Assembly (NCBI RefSeq): GCF_048771995.1
Contig: NC_133026.1
Location: 151,489,001 to 151,553,000, forward strand
Source: Taeniopygia guttata
Taxonomy: Eukaryota; Chordata; Aves; Passeriformes; Estrildidae
DNA: 64,000 bases
Direction of reading: 5' to 3'
The position numbers and the translations under genes are program-made. Below, in pieces: positions 40,715 through 62,800 of the stretch. The notes under the pieces are model-generated. The model made no database searches. It was not told the DNA's origin and saw nothing but the letters and a program-made list of their open reading frames with translations. Position 1 is the stretch's first letter; every line of letters begins with the position of its first letter.

Positions 40715-41460
40715 CCAGTCCCGGTTCTCTCCCGGTTCAGTCCCGGTGCTGCAATCGGTCCCGGTGCAGTCCCGGTTCTGTCCCGGTTCTGTTCCGGTCC
40801 CGTTGCGGTTCCCGCAGTGCCGGTGCCGCTGTTGGCGCCGTTCCCGGGGCTGCAGGTGACCCCGGGGCGGTCCCGGTGCGGTTCCGGTTCTATCCCGGTG
40901 CCGCAGTCGGTCCCGGTTCTATCCCGGTGCGGTCCCGGTTCCGTCCCGGTGCAGTCCCGGTTCTATCCCGGTGCTGCGGTCGGTCCCGGTTCTATCCCGG
41001 TTCCGTCCCGGTGCCGCGGTCGGTTCCGGCGCAGTCCCGGTTTTATGCCGGTTCTATCCCGGTTCCGTCCCGGTGCCGCGGTCGGTCCCGGTTCTATCCC
41101 GGTTCTATCCCGGTTCTATCCCGGTTCCGCGGTCGGTCCCGGTTCTATCCCGGTGCAGTCCCGGTTCAGTCCCGGTGCCGCGGTCGGTCCCGGCGCGGTG
41201 CCAGGGCCAATTCCCGCAGTCCCGGGGCGGTGCCGGTTCCGGTGCGGTTCCGGTGCGGTCCCAATGCGGTTCCGGTTCTGTCCCGGTGCGGTTCCGTTGC
41301 AGTCCCGGTGCAATTCCGGTGTGGTCCCGTTGCAGTTCCGGTGCGGTTCCGGTGCGGTCCCGTTGCAGTCCCGGTGCGGTCCCGGTGCGGTCCCGTTGCA
41401 GCCCCAGTTCCATCCCGGTTCTGTCCCGGTTCTGTCCCGGTTCTGTCCCGGTCCCGGTTC
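40715..41460. repeat. TCCCGGTTCTATCCCGGTGC repeat leading into the CpG promoter
   Basis: CpG-rich units of CCCGGTTC and CCCGGTGC with GCGGTCGGT. It is the reverse complement in character of the AACCGGGA array just before it. Confidence 0.9.
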
Positions 41461-41559
41461 CGGTGCGGGCGGGCCGGGATTGGCCGGTCCCGCCCCACCG
41501 GCCCCGCCCCACCGGCCCCGCCGTTAAAGCGGCCCCGGGGCGGTTCCGGCCCAGCAGCC
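41461..41559 (+). promoter_or_regulatory. CpG promoter of the small secreted-protein gene
   Basis: GC boxes (ccccgccccacc twice), one inverted CCAAT (gattggcc near 41477) and a ttaaag near 41524 lie just before the ATG at 41560. The repeats pause here, as at the DGAT1 promoter. Confidence 0.65.
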
Positions 41560-52735
<11,176 letters not shown>

Positions 52736-52744
52736 GTTAATTCC

Positions 52745-52845
52745 CAAACCCCTCCGGGATGACGGAAAAGTCGGGAAGTGGCTGATCCGATGTTTTATGG
52801 AGATCCAGAGGTGGGGAGCACGCGGCCGCTCCCGCATGGAATTTC
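52745..52845 (-). other. Unique island with CATAAA, candidate end of HSF1 3' UTR
   Basis: Non-repetitive bases lie between two arrays. On the minus strand a CATAAA hexamer (52794-52799), a known weaker poly(A) variant, is followed by catcggatcagccacttccc. No canonical AATAAA is seen on the minus strand between here and the HSF1 stop at 56557, so this is the best candidate end, implying a 3.7-kb 3' UTR. Weakly supported. Confidence 0.3.
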
Positions 52846-53330
52846 GGCATTCCCATATGGGATCCTGACATTCCCATATGGAATTTCGGCATTCCCACAC
52901 AAATCCTGAAATTCTGACACGGGATCCCAACATTCCCACACGGAATTTGGGCATTCCTACATCATGGAATTTCGGCATTCCCATATGGAATTTGGCATTC
53001 CCACACAAATCCTGAAATTCTGACACGGGATCCCGGCATTCCCAGATGGGATCCCGACATCCCCACACGGAATTTGGGCATTCCCACATGGAATTTGGGC
53101 ATTCCCACACAGATCCTGATATTCCCATATGGAATTCCGGCATTCCCACACGGGATCCCAGAATTCCCACACGGAATTTGGGCATTCCCAGATGGGATCC
53201 CAACATTCCTGTATGGGATCCAGACTGGTTCCCACATAGAATCCCAACTCGATCCCGTGTGGAATTCCGACACATTCCCACATGGAATTCCGATTCGATC
53301 CCACATGGAATTCTGACTCGATCCATGCGG
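52846..53330. repeat. CATTCCCACATGGAATTTGGG repeat
   Basis: Units of about 20-25 bp with CATATGG, GGGATCC and GGAATTTCGG variants. A less repetitive 100-bp stretch (53330-53430, ctcctctggtgtaaaatccc) follows and fits no recognised gene. Confidence 0.88.
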
Positions 53331-53479
53331 GATCCGGTCCCTCCTCTGGTGTAAAATCCCCCGCTCAGCTCCGGGGTCGCTGCTCCCGATCCCGAGGGAC
53401 AAATCCCGGAGTGGGGAAATCCGGGAATGCCAAACCACGGAAATCCGGGAATGCCAAACCGGGATCCTGCTGGAATTCC

Positions 53480-54315
53480 AGACGGATTTAGCAAAATTCC
53501 AGCAGATCCCCCGGAATTCCAGCAGGATCCCCCCCAAAATTTCAGTGGGATTTCCCGGAATTCCAGCAGGATCCCCCAAAATTTCAGTGTGGGAATCCCA
53601 AAATTCCAGTGGGATTTCCCAAAATCCCAGCGGGACTTCCCAAAATTCCTGAAGTATCCCCTGGAATTCCAGCGGGATCCCCCAAAATTCCAGCAGGATT
53701 TCCCAGAATTCCAGAGGGATTCCCCAAAATTCCAGTGGGATTTCCCAAAATTCCAGCAGGATCCCCCAGAATTCCAGTGGGATTTCCCAGAATTCCAGCA
53801 AGATCCCCCAGAATTCCAGAGGGATTCCCCAAAATTCCAGCAGGACCCCCCAAAATTTCAGTGGGATCTCAAGGAATTCCAGCAGTATTCCCCTGGTATT
53901 CCAGTGGGATCCCCCAAAATTCCAGTGTGGGAATCCCAGAATTCCTGTGGGATCCTCCAAAATTCCAGCGGGATTCCCCAAAATTCCTGAAGGATCCCCC
54001 CAGAATTCCAGTGAATGTCCCAGAATTCTGGTGGGATCCCCCCACAATTCCAGCGAGATCCCCCAAAATTCCAGCAGGATCCCCCCCAAAGATTCAGTGG
54101 GATCCCCCAAAATTCCAGCAGGATGTCCTGGAATTCCAGCAGGATCCCCCCAAAATTCCAGTGGGATTCCCAAAAATTCCTGCAGGATCCCCCCACAATT
54201 CTAGCAAGATCCCCCAGAATTCCAGAGGGATTCCCCAAAATTCCAACAGGACCCCCCCAAAATTTCAGTGGGATCCCCCCCAGAATTCCAGCGGGATCCC
54301 CCAAAATTCCAGCAG
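53480..54315. repeat. AAAATTCCAGTGGGATCCCCC repeat
   Basis: Units of about 20 bp, AATTCCAGCAGGATCCCCC. It lies in the presumed HSF1 3' UTR or downstream flank. Confidence 0.92.
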
Positions 54316-54349
54316 GGAATAAAAATCAGGAATGCCTAAAGCAGGAATT

Positions 54350-55375
54350 GGGGCTCTGTGGGGCTGGGAGGTTTTGGGGTCCTGTGGGATTTTGGGGTCT
54401 CATTGGATTTTGGGGTCCTGAGGTGTTGGAACACTCCCAGATTTTGGGGTTCCATGGGATTTTGGGGTCCCACTGGATTTTGGGGTCCCCCGGCTTTGGG
54501 AATCCTGTGGCACTCTGGTTTTGGGGTCCCGTGGGATTTTGGGATCTGCTGGATTTTGGGGTCCTGGAGCGTTCCAGGTTTTCCTGGGATTTTGGGATCT
54601 GCTGGATTTTGGGGTCCTGGGGTGTTGGAACACTCCCAGATTTTGGGATCCCGTTGGATTTTGGGGTTCTGTGGGATTTGGGCAGCACCAGATTTTGGGA
54701 TCCCGTTGGATTTTGGGACCCCACAAGATTTTGGGGCTCTGTGGGATTTGGGCAGTTCCAGGTTTGGGGGCGCCTCAGGATTTTGGGATCCCACAGGATT
54801 TTGGGGTTCCCCAGCGTTGGGAATCCTGTGGCAGTGCCGGATTTTGGGGTCCCAGGGGATTTTGGGATCCCACAGGATTTTGGGGTCCCACGGGATTCTG
54901 GAATTCCATGGGATTCTGGGGTCCCCCAGCACTGCCAGATTTTGGGGCGCTGTGGGATTTTGGGATCCCATTGGATTTTGGGGTTCAGGCACTTCCTGGC
55001 CTTGGGGTCAGGTGGGATTTCCAGGATTTTGGGATCCCGTGGATTTTGGGGTCCTGGGGAATTCCAGGTTTCCCTGGGATTTTGGGGTCACACGGGATTT
55101 TGGGATCCTGTGGGATTTTGTGATCCGCTGGATTTTGGGATCCTGGGGAATTCCAGATTTCCCCGGGATTTTGGGATCCGCTGGATTTTGGGGTCCTGCT
55201 GGATTTTGGGATCCTGGGGAATTCCAGGTTCCCCTGGGATTTTGGGGTCACACAGGATTTTGGGATCCGCTGGATTTTGGGATCTGCTGGATTTTGGGAT
55301 CCTGGGGAATTCCAGGTTTCCCCGGGATTTCGGAACCCGCTGGATTTTGGGGTCCATTCCTTTCTGGGCTGTTCC
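54350..55375. repeat. GGGATTTTGGGGTCCTGTGGG repeat
   Basis: Units of about 20 bp, TGGATTTTGGGATCC, with longer blocks containing GGGAATTCCAGGTTTCCC. An AATAAA on the plus strand at 54318 begins this region with no gene to serve. Confidence 0.9.
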
Positions 55376-55429
55376 GGGATTTTGGGATCCCTGGATTTCG
55401 ACTTTGGGATTTCGGAAGAACAAAAACTG

Positions 55430-56430
55430 CGGGATCCTCCGGGATCCTCCAGGACTTTCTGGAATGTTCCGGAATTCCCTGGGATTCTTTGGGAAGCTCC
55501 GGGATTTCTGGGATCCTTGCGATTCTCTGGGATGCTCCGGGATTTTCTGGGATCCTCTGGGATGTTCCAGAATGTTCCAGGATCCTCTGGCAAATCCCAG
55601 GATTTCCTGGGATTTGGGATCCTCCAGGATGTTCCAGGATCCTCTGGGATTTCTTGGAATTCTCCAGGATTGTTCAGGATCTTCCAGGCTCCTCCAAGAT
55701 TTCCTGGGATTCCCCAGGATGATCCGGGATCCCCCAGGATTTCCCGGAATTCGGGATTCCCCAGGATGCTCCAGGATCCTCTGAGATTTCCCGGAATTCC
55801 CCGGGATGGTTTGGGACCCTCCAGAATGTTCCAGGATCCTCCGGGATTTCCCGTAATTCCCCGGGATTTGGGATCCTCCAGGATCCTCCGGGATTTCCCA
55901 GGATTTCCTGGGATTTGGGATCCTCGAGGATGTTCCGGGATCCTCCGGGATTTCCCGGAATTCCCGGGATGATTTGGGACCCTCCAGGATGTTCTGGGAT
56001 CCTCCGGGATTTCCCGGAATTCCTCAGGATGTTCCGGGATCCTCCGGGATTTCCCGGAATTCCCGGGATGATTTGGGATCCTCCAAGATATTCCAGGATC
56101 CTCTGGGATTTCCCGGAATTCCTCAGGATGTTCCAGAATCCTCCGGGATTTCCGACCCTCCAGGATGTTCCAGGATCCTCCGGGATTTCCTGGAATTCCT
56201 CAGGATGTTCCGGGATCCTCTGGAATTTCCCAGGATTTCCCGGGATTTGGGATTCCTCCAGAATGTTCCGGGATCCTTCAGGATGTTCCAGGATCCTCCG
56301 GGACTTCCCAGAATTTCCCGGGATTTGGGATCCTCCAAGATGTTCCAGGACCCCCCAGGATTTCCCGGGATTTGGGATCCTCCAGGATGTTCCGGGATTT
56401 CCCGGAATTCCCCGGGATGCTCCGGGGTCG
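55430..56430. repeat. GGGATTTCCCGGAATTCCTC / GGATGTTCCGGGATCCTCC repeat
   Basis: Composite units of about 40-50 bp just downstream of the HSF1 stop. Palindromic GGAATTCC and heat-shock-element-like GAATGTTCC words occur repeatedly. Confidence 0.9.
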
Positions 56431-56556
56431 GTGCTGAGCAGGACGAGTCCCTGGGGGCTCCCGTCCCTCTCCGGGATTTTTTTGGGAATCCTTTTGGGAT
56501 CCTTTTTTTGGGATCGTGTCCGGGATCGTGTCCCTGTCCCTGTCCCGCTCTCGGAT

Positions 56557-56801
56557 TTAGGACCCGGCCGGGTCCGGGGGCGCGGGATCCTCGGGATACT
56601 CCTCGGGATACTCCTCGGGATACTCCTGGGAATACTCCTCGGGATATTCCCGGGAATACTCCTCGGGATACTCGTCCCCGTCCGGGAAGCACTGCCCCTC
56701 CCCCAGCTCGAAAAAGATGGGAAGATCCGCGGATCCGACGTCCACGGCGCTGGAATCCACCAGGAACAGCGGCTGGACTGTGCAGGGCACCAGCTGCTTC
56801 C
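56557..56801 (-). CDS. HSF1: HSF1 last coding exon
   Basis: The acceptor is tttttccag; two bases complete Gly, then [20 protein letters not shown] and on to [18 protein letters not shown], with TAA at 56559-56557. A 15-18-base DNA repeat (GAGTATCCCGAG) encodes EYPEE/EYSRE/EYSQE about seven times. The first 15-60 bases with the acceptor are amplified upstream in the intron. Confidence 0.95.
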
Positions 56802-59800
56802 CTGGAAAAACGGGAAAAATGGGATTGGGAATGGGAAAAATGGGATTGGGATAATGCACTGAGCAGGGAACCAGCTGCTTCCCTGGAAAAACGGGAATTT
56901 GGGAATTTGGGAATGTGGGATTGGGAAAAATGGGATTGGGATCATGCACCGTGCAGGGAACCAGCTGCTTCCCTGGAAAAACGGGAATTTGGGATTGGGA
57001 ATGGGAAAAATGGGATTGGGATTGGGAAAAATGGGATTGGGATCATGCACTGAGCAGGGAACCAGCTGCTTCCCTGGAAAAACGGGAATTTGGGAATTTG
57101 GGAGTGGGAAAAATGGGATTGGGATCATGCACAGTGCAGGGCAGCAGCTGCTTCCCTGGAAAAACGGGAATTCGGGAATTTGGGAATGTGGGATTGGGAT
57201 AATCCACCAGGAACAGCGGCTGGACTGTGCACGGAACCAGCTGCTTCCCTGGAAAAACGGGAATTTGGGAATTTGGGATTGGGAAAAATGGGATTGGGAT
57301 TGGGAAAAATGGGATTGGGATCATGGACCGAGCAGGGCACCAGCTGCTTCCCTGGAAAAACGGGAATTTGGGAATGTGGGAATGTGGGATTGGGATAATC
57401 CACCAGGAACAGCGGCTGGACCGTGCAGGGAAGGAGCTGCTTCCCTGGAAAACGGGAATTCGGGATTGGGAATGGGAAAAATGGGATTGGGATCATGCAC
57501 CGTGCGGGGAATGAGCTGCTTCCCTGGAAAAACGGGAATTCGGGAATTTGGGAATGTGGGATTGGGAAAAATGGGATTGGGACCATGCACTGAGCAGGGC
57601 AGGAGCTGCTTCCCTGGAAAAACGGGAATTCGGGAATTTGGGATTAGGAAAAATGGGATTGGGAAAGGGAAAAATGGGATTGGGAATGGGAAAAATGGGA
57701 TTGGGATCATGCACTGTGCAGGGCAGCTGCTGCTTCCCTGGAAAAACGGGAATTTGGGAATTTGGGATGGGGAAAAATGGGATTGGGAATGGGAAAAATG
57801 GGATTGGGATCATGCACCCTGCAGGGCACCAGCTGCTTCCCTGGAAAAATGGGAAAAATGGGATTGGGATTGGGAAAAATGGGATTGGGATTGGGGAAAA
57901 TGGGATTGGGATCATGCACCGAGCAGGGAATGAGCTGCTTCCCTGGAAAAATGGGAAAAATGGGAATTTGAGATTGGGAAAAATGGGATTGGGATACTGC
58001 ATTGAGCACAGAACCAGCTGCTTCCCTGGAAAAACGGGAATTTGGGAATGTGGGATTGGGATAATCCACCAGGAACAGCGGCTGGACTGTGCACGGAACC
58101 AGCTGCTTCCCTAGAAAAACGGGAATTCGGGAATTTGGGATTGGGAAAAATGGGATTGGGATTGGGAAAAATGGGATTGGGATCATGCACCGAGCAGGGC
58201 ACCAGCTGCTTCCCTGGAAAAATGGGAATTCGGGAATTTGGGAAAGTGGGATTGGGAAAAATCGGATTGGGAAAGAGAAAAATGGGATTGGGATCATGCA
58301 CCGTGCAGGGAAGGAGCTGCTTCCCTGGAAAAATGGGAATTTGGGAATTTGGGATTGGGAAAAATGGGATTGGGATTGGGAAAAATGGGATTGGGATCAT
58401 GGACCGAGCAGGGCACCAGCTGCTTCCCTGGAAAAACGGGAATTTGGGAATGTGGGATTGGGATAATCCACCAGGAACAGCGGCTGGACTGTGCACGGAA
58501 CCAGCTGCTTCCCTGGAAAAACGGGAAAAATGGGATTGGGAATAGAAAAAAATGGGATTGGGATTGGGAAAAATGGGATTGGGATCATGCACTGTGCAGG
58601 GCAGCAGCTGCTTCCCTGGAAAAACGGGAAAAATGGGATTGGGATTGGGAAAAATGGGATTGGGATCATGCACCGTGCAGGGCAGCAGCTGCTTCCCTGG
58701 AAAAATGGGAATTCGGGAATTTGGGATTGGGAAAAATGGGATTGGGATTGGGAATATGGGATTGGGATAATGCACTGAGCAGGGAACGAGCTGCTTCCCT
58801 GGAAAAATGGGAATTCGGGATTGGGAATGTGGGATTGGGATCATGCACCAGGAACAACTCAGGGAATGTTTGGGATGGACAGACGGGAATGTCGGGATGA
58901 TCCCGGCTCCGGGCTGGAATTCCAGGACAGTTTGGGTGGGAAGGGCTCCCTCAGGCCATGATCCCAATCCTGATCCCATCCAAATTCCAGCCCCAATCCC
59001 AATCCCAAACCTAAAACCAATCCCATCCTAATCCCATCCCAATCCCGATCCCATCCCAATTCCAGCCCGATCCCAATCCCAAAACTAACCCCGATCCCAT
59101 CCCAATCCCGATCCCAATCCCAGACCTAACCCCGATCCCATCCCAATTCCAACCCCAATCCCAATCCCAAACCTAACCCCAATCCCATCCCAATCCCGAT
59201 CCCATCCTAATTCCAGCCCGATCCCAATCCCAAATTTAACCCCAATCCCATCCTAATCCCATCACAATCCCGATCCAATCCCAATCCCAGACCTAAACCT
59301 GATCCCATCCCAATCCCATCCTAATCCTGATCCCATCCTAATTCCAGCCCGATCCCGATCCCAAACCTAACCCTGATCCCATCCCAATTCCAACCCCAAT
59401 CCCAAACCTAACCCCTATCCCATCCCATCCCAATCCCGATCCCATCCTAATTCCAGCCCGATCCCAATCCCAAACCTAACCCCGATCCCATCCCAATTCC
59501 AACCCCAATCCATTCTAACCCCGATCCAATCCCAATTCCAACCCCAATCCCAAACCTAACCCCAATCACATTCCAATCCCAATCCCAAACCCAATCCCAA
59601 ACCAAATCCCAGACTTGATCCCAGCTCCATTCCCAACCCGGATCCCAATCCCCATCCTGAACCTAATAACAATCCCAAACCCAATCTCACCTCAATCCCA
59701 AACCCAAACCCATCCTAATCTCATTCCAACCCCAATCCCAATCCCAATCCCACCTAATCAAAATCCCGACTGTATCCAGTCTCAGTCCTACGCCCATCCC

Positions 59801-62800
59801 AAATCCCAAAACCCCCAAAATTCCTGTTGGGATACTGGAGTTCCAATTCCCAAAAATCCCAAATATCCCAAAAATCCTTTGGGATACTGGAGTTCCAATT
59901 CCCAAAAATCCCAAAACCCCCAAAATTCCTGTTGGGATACTGGAGTTCCAATTCCCAAAAATCCCAAATATCCCTTGGGATACCGGATTCATCCATCCCC
60001 AAATATCCCAAATTCCCAAAATTCCTGGTGGGATACTGGAGTCCCCCATTCCCAAAAATCCCCAAATTCCCATTGGGATACTGGAGTACCCCATTCCTAA
60101 ATATCCCAAAAAGTTCCCATTGGGATACCGGAGTCCCCCATTCCCAAAAATCCCATAAATCCCAAATTCCCATTGGGATACTGGAGTCCCCTATTCCCAA
60201 ATATCCCCAAATTCCTGTGGGAATACCAGAGTCTCCCATTCCCAAAAATCCCATAAATCCCAAACTCCCATTGGAATACCAGAGTCCCCCATTCCCAAAA
60301 ACTCCCAAATATCCCGAAAACCCCCAAATTCCCATTGGGATACTGAAGTTCCCCCATTCCCAAAAATCCCAAATATCCCAAAATTCCTGTTGAGATACCA
60401 GAGTCCCTCATTCCCAAATATCCCAAAATTCCTGTGGGAATATGGGAGTCCCCCATTCCCAAATATCCCAAAAATCCCAAAATTCCTGTTGAGATACCAG
60501 AGTCCCCCATTCCCAAATATCCCAAATTCCCAAAATTCCCAATGGGATACTGGAGTTCTCTATTCCCAAAAATCCTTTGGGATTACCAGAGTCCCGCATT
60601 CCCAAAATTCCCATTGGCATCCCGGAATCCCCCATCCCCAAATATCCCAAATTCCCAAAATTCCCAGTGGGATACTGGAGTCCCCCATTCCCAAAAACCC
60701 CCAAATTCCCATTGGGATACCAGAATCCCCCATTCCCAAAAATCCCATAAATCCCAAATTTCCATTGGAATACCAGAGTCCCCCATTCCCAAATATCCCA
60801 AAATTCTTGTGGGAATACCGGAGTCCCCCATTCCCAAAAAATCCCAAATATCCCGAAAACCCTCAAATTCCCATTGGGATACTGAAGTCCCCCATTACCA
60901 AAAATCCCAAAATTCCTGTGGGAATACCGGAGTCCCCCATTCCCAAATATCCCAAAAATCCCAAAATTCCTGTTGAGATACCAGAGTCCCCCATTCCCAA
61001 AAAACCCCAAATATCCCGAAAACCCCCAAATTACCATTGGGATACCGGAGTCCCCATTCCTAAATATCCCAAAAATCCCAAAATTCCCAATGGGATACTG
61101 GAGTTCTCTATTCCCAAAAATCCTTTGGGAATACCAGAGTCCCGCATTCCCAAAATTCCTGTTGGCATATCGGAATCCCCCATTCCCAAATATCCCAAAT
61201 TCCCAAAATTCCCGGTGGGATACTGGAGTTGCCCATTCCCAAAAATCCCTAAATTCCCATTGGGATACTGGAGTACCCCATTCCTAAATATCCCAAAAAA
61301 TTCCCTTGGGATACTAGAATCCCCCATTCCCAAAAATCCCATAAATCCCAAATTCCCAATGGGATACTGAAGTCCCTCATTCCCAAAAATGCCAAAATTC
61401 CTGTGGGAATATGGGAGTCCCCCATTCCCAAAAATCCCATAAATCCCAAATTCCCACTGGGATACTGAAGTCCCCCCATTCCCAAATATCCCAAAATTCC
61501 CGTGGGAATACCGGAATCCCCCATTCCCAAATAGCCCAAAATTCCTGTTGAGAGACCAGAGTCCCCCATTCCCAAAAAATCCCAAATATCCCGAAAACCC
61601 CCAAATTCCCACTGGGATACTGAAGTCCCCTCATTCCCAAATATCCCAAAATTCCTGTGGGAATACGGGAGTCCCCCATTCCCAAATATTCCCAAATTCC
61701 CAAAATTCCCAATGGGATACTGGAGTTCTCTATTCCCAAAAATCCTTTGGGATTACCAGAGTCCCGCATTCCCAAAATTCCCGTTGGCATACCGGAATCC
61801 CCCATTCCCAAATATCCCAAAACATCCCAAAATTCCCGTTGTGATACTGGAGTTGCCCATTCCCAAAAATCCCCAAATTCCCATTGGGATACCGGAGTCC
61901 CCCATTCCCAAATATCCCGAAATTCCCGCGGGAATACCGGAGTCGCCGGCGCCGGGCTCGGCCTCGGTGGGTTTCTGCTGCTCCTGGTTGGAGAGGAGAT
62001 CCTGGATCTGCCGGAATTCCGGGAATCATTTCCGCTCATCCCGAGATTTTGGGGCTTTCCGGGGGATCCCAAACGGTCCCGGAAACGATCCCGGGGGGAA
62101 AATCCCGGGAATGGGGCGGAGGATCCGGGGACAGACGGGAACGGTCCCGGAGCGGATCCCGGTCCTGATCCCCATCCCAATCCTGATCCTGATCCCAATC
62201 CCCATCCCAGCCCCGATCCCGATCCCAATCCCAGCCCCGATCCTGATCCCAAACCTTTATCCCAGCCCTGATCCCAATCCCAGCCCTGATCCCGATCCCA
62301 ATCCCATTCCTAATGCCAATCCTGATCCCATTCCCGATCCCAAATTCTGATCCCAGCCCCAATCCCAATCCCATTCCCGATCCCAATCCCGGCCCCGATC
62401 CCAGCCCCAATCCCAAACCTTTATCCCAGCCCTGATCCCGACCCCAATCCCAATCCCAATCCTGACCCCAGCCCTGATCCCAATCCCATTCCTAGTCCCA
62501 ATCCTGATCCCAACCCCAGCCCCGATCCCAATCCCAGCCCTGATCCCAATCCCGCCCTGATCCTGATCCCATTCCTAATGCCAATCCTGATCCCGATCCC
62601 AATCCCAACCCCAATTCCAATCCCAGCCCCGATCCCAATTCCAGCCTTAATCCTGATCCCAATCCCAGCCCTGATCCTGATCCCGATCCCAATTCCAGTC
62701 CTAATCCCAGTCCCGATCCCAATCCCAGCCCCGATCCCAGCCATGATCCCAATCCCAATCCCAATCCCAATCCCAATCCCAATCCTGATCCTAATCCCAG

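Noticed and set aside
54318-54323. AATAAA on the plus strand as a gene end
   Set aside because: No plus-strand gene ends nearby; it sits between two repeat blocks.
55430-56430. Heat-shock-element-like GAANNTTC words near HSF1
   Set aside because: They come from a GGAATTCC/GATGTTCC repeat at the 3' side of the gene. Spacing is irregular and no promoter is nearby.
58030-58100. The longer HSF1 exon copies ([16 protein letters not shown]) as independent exons or a second HSF gene
   Set aside because: They lack a donor and the rest of the exon, run into the GGGATTGGGATAATCC repeat, and lie in the last HSF1 intron, so they are fragments.
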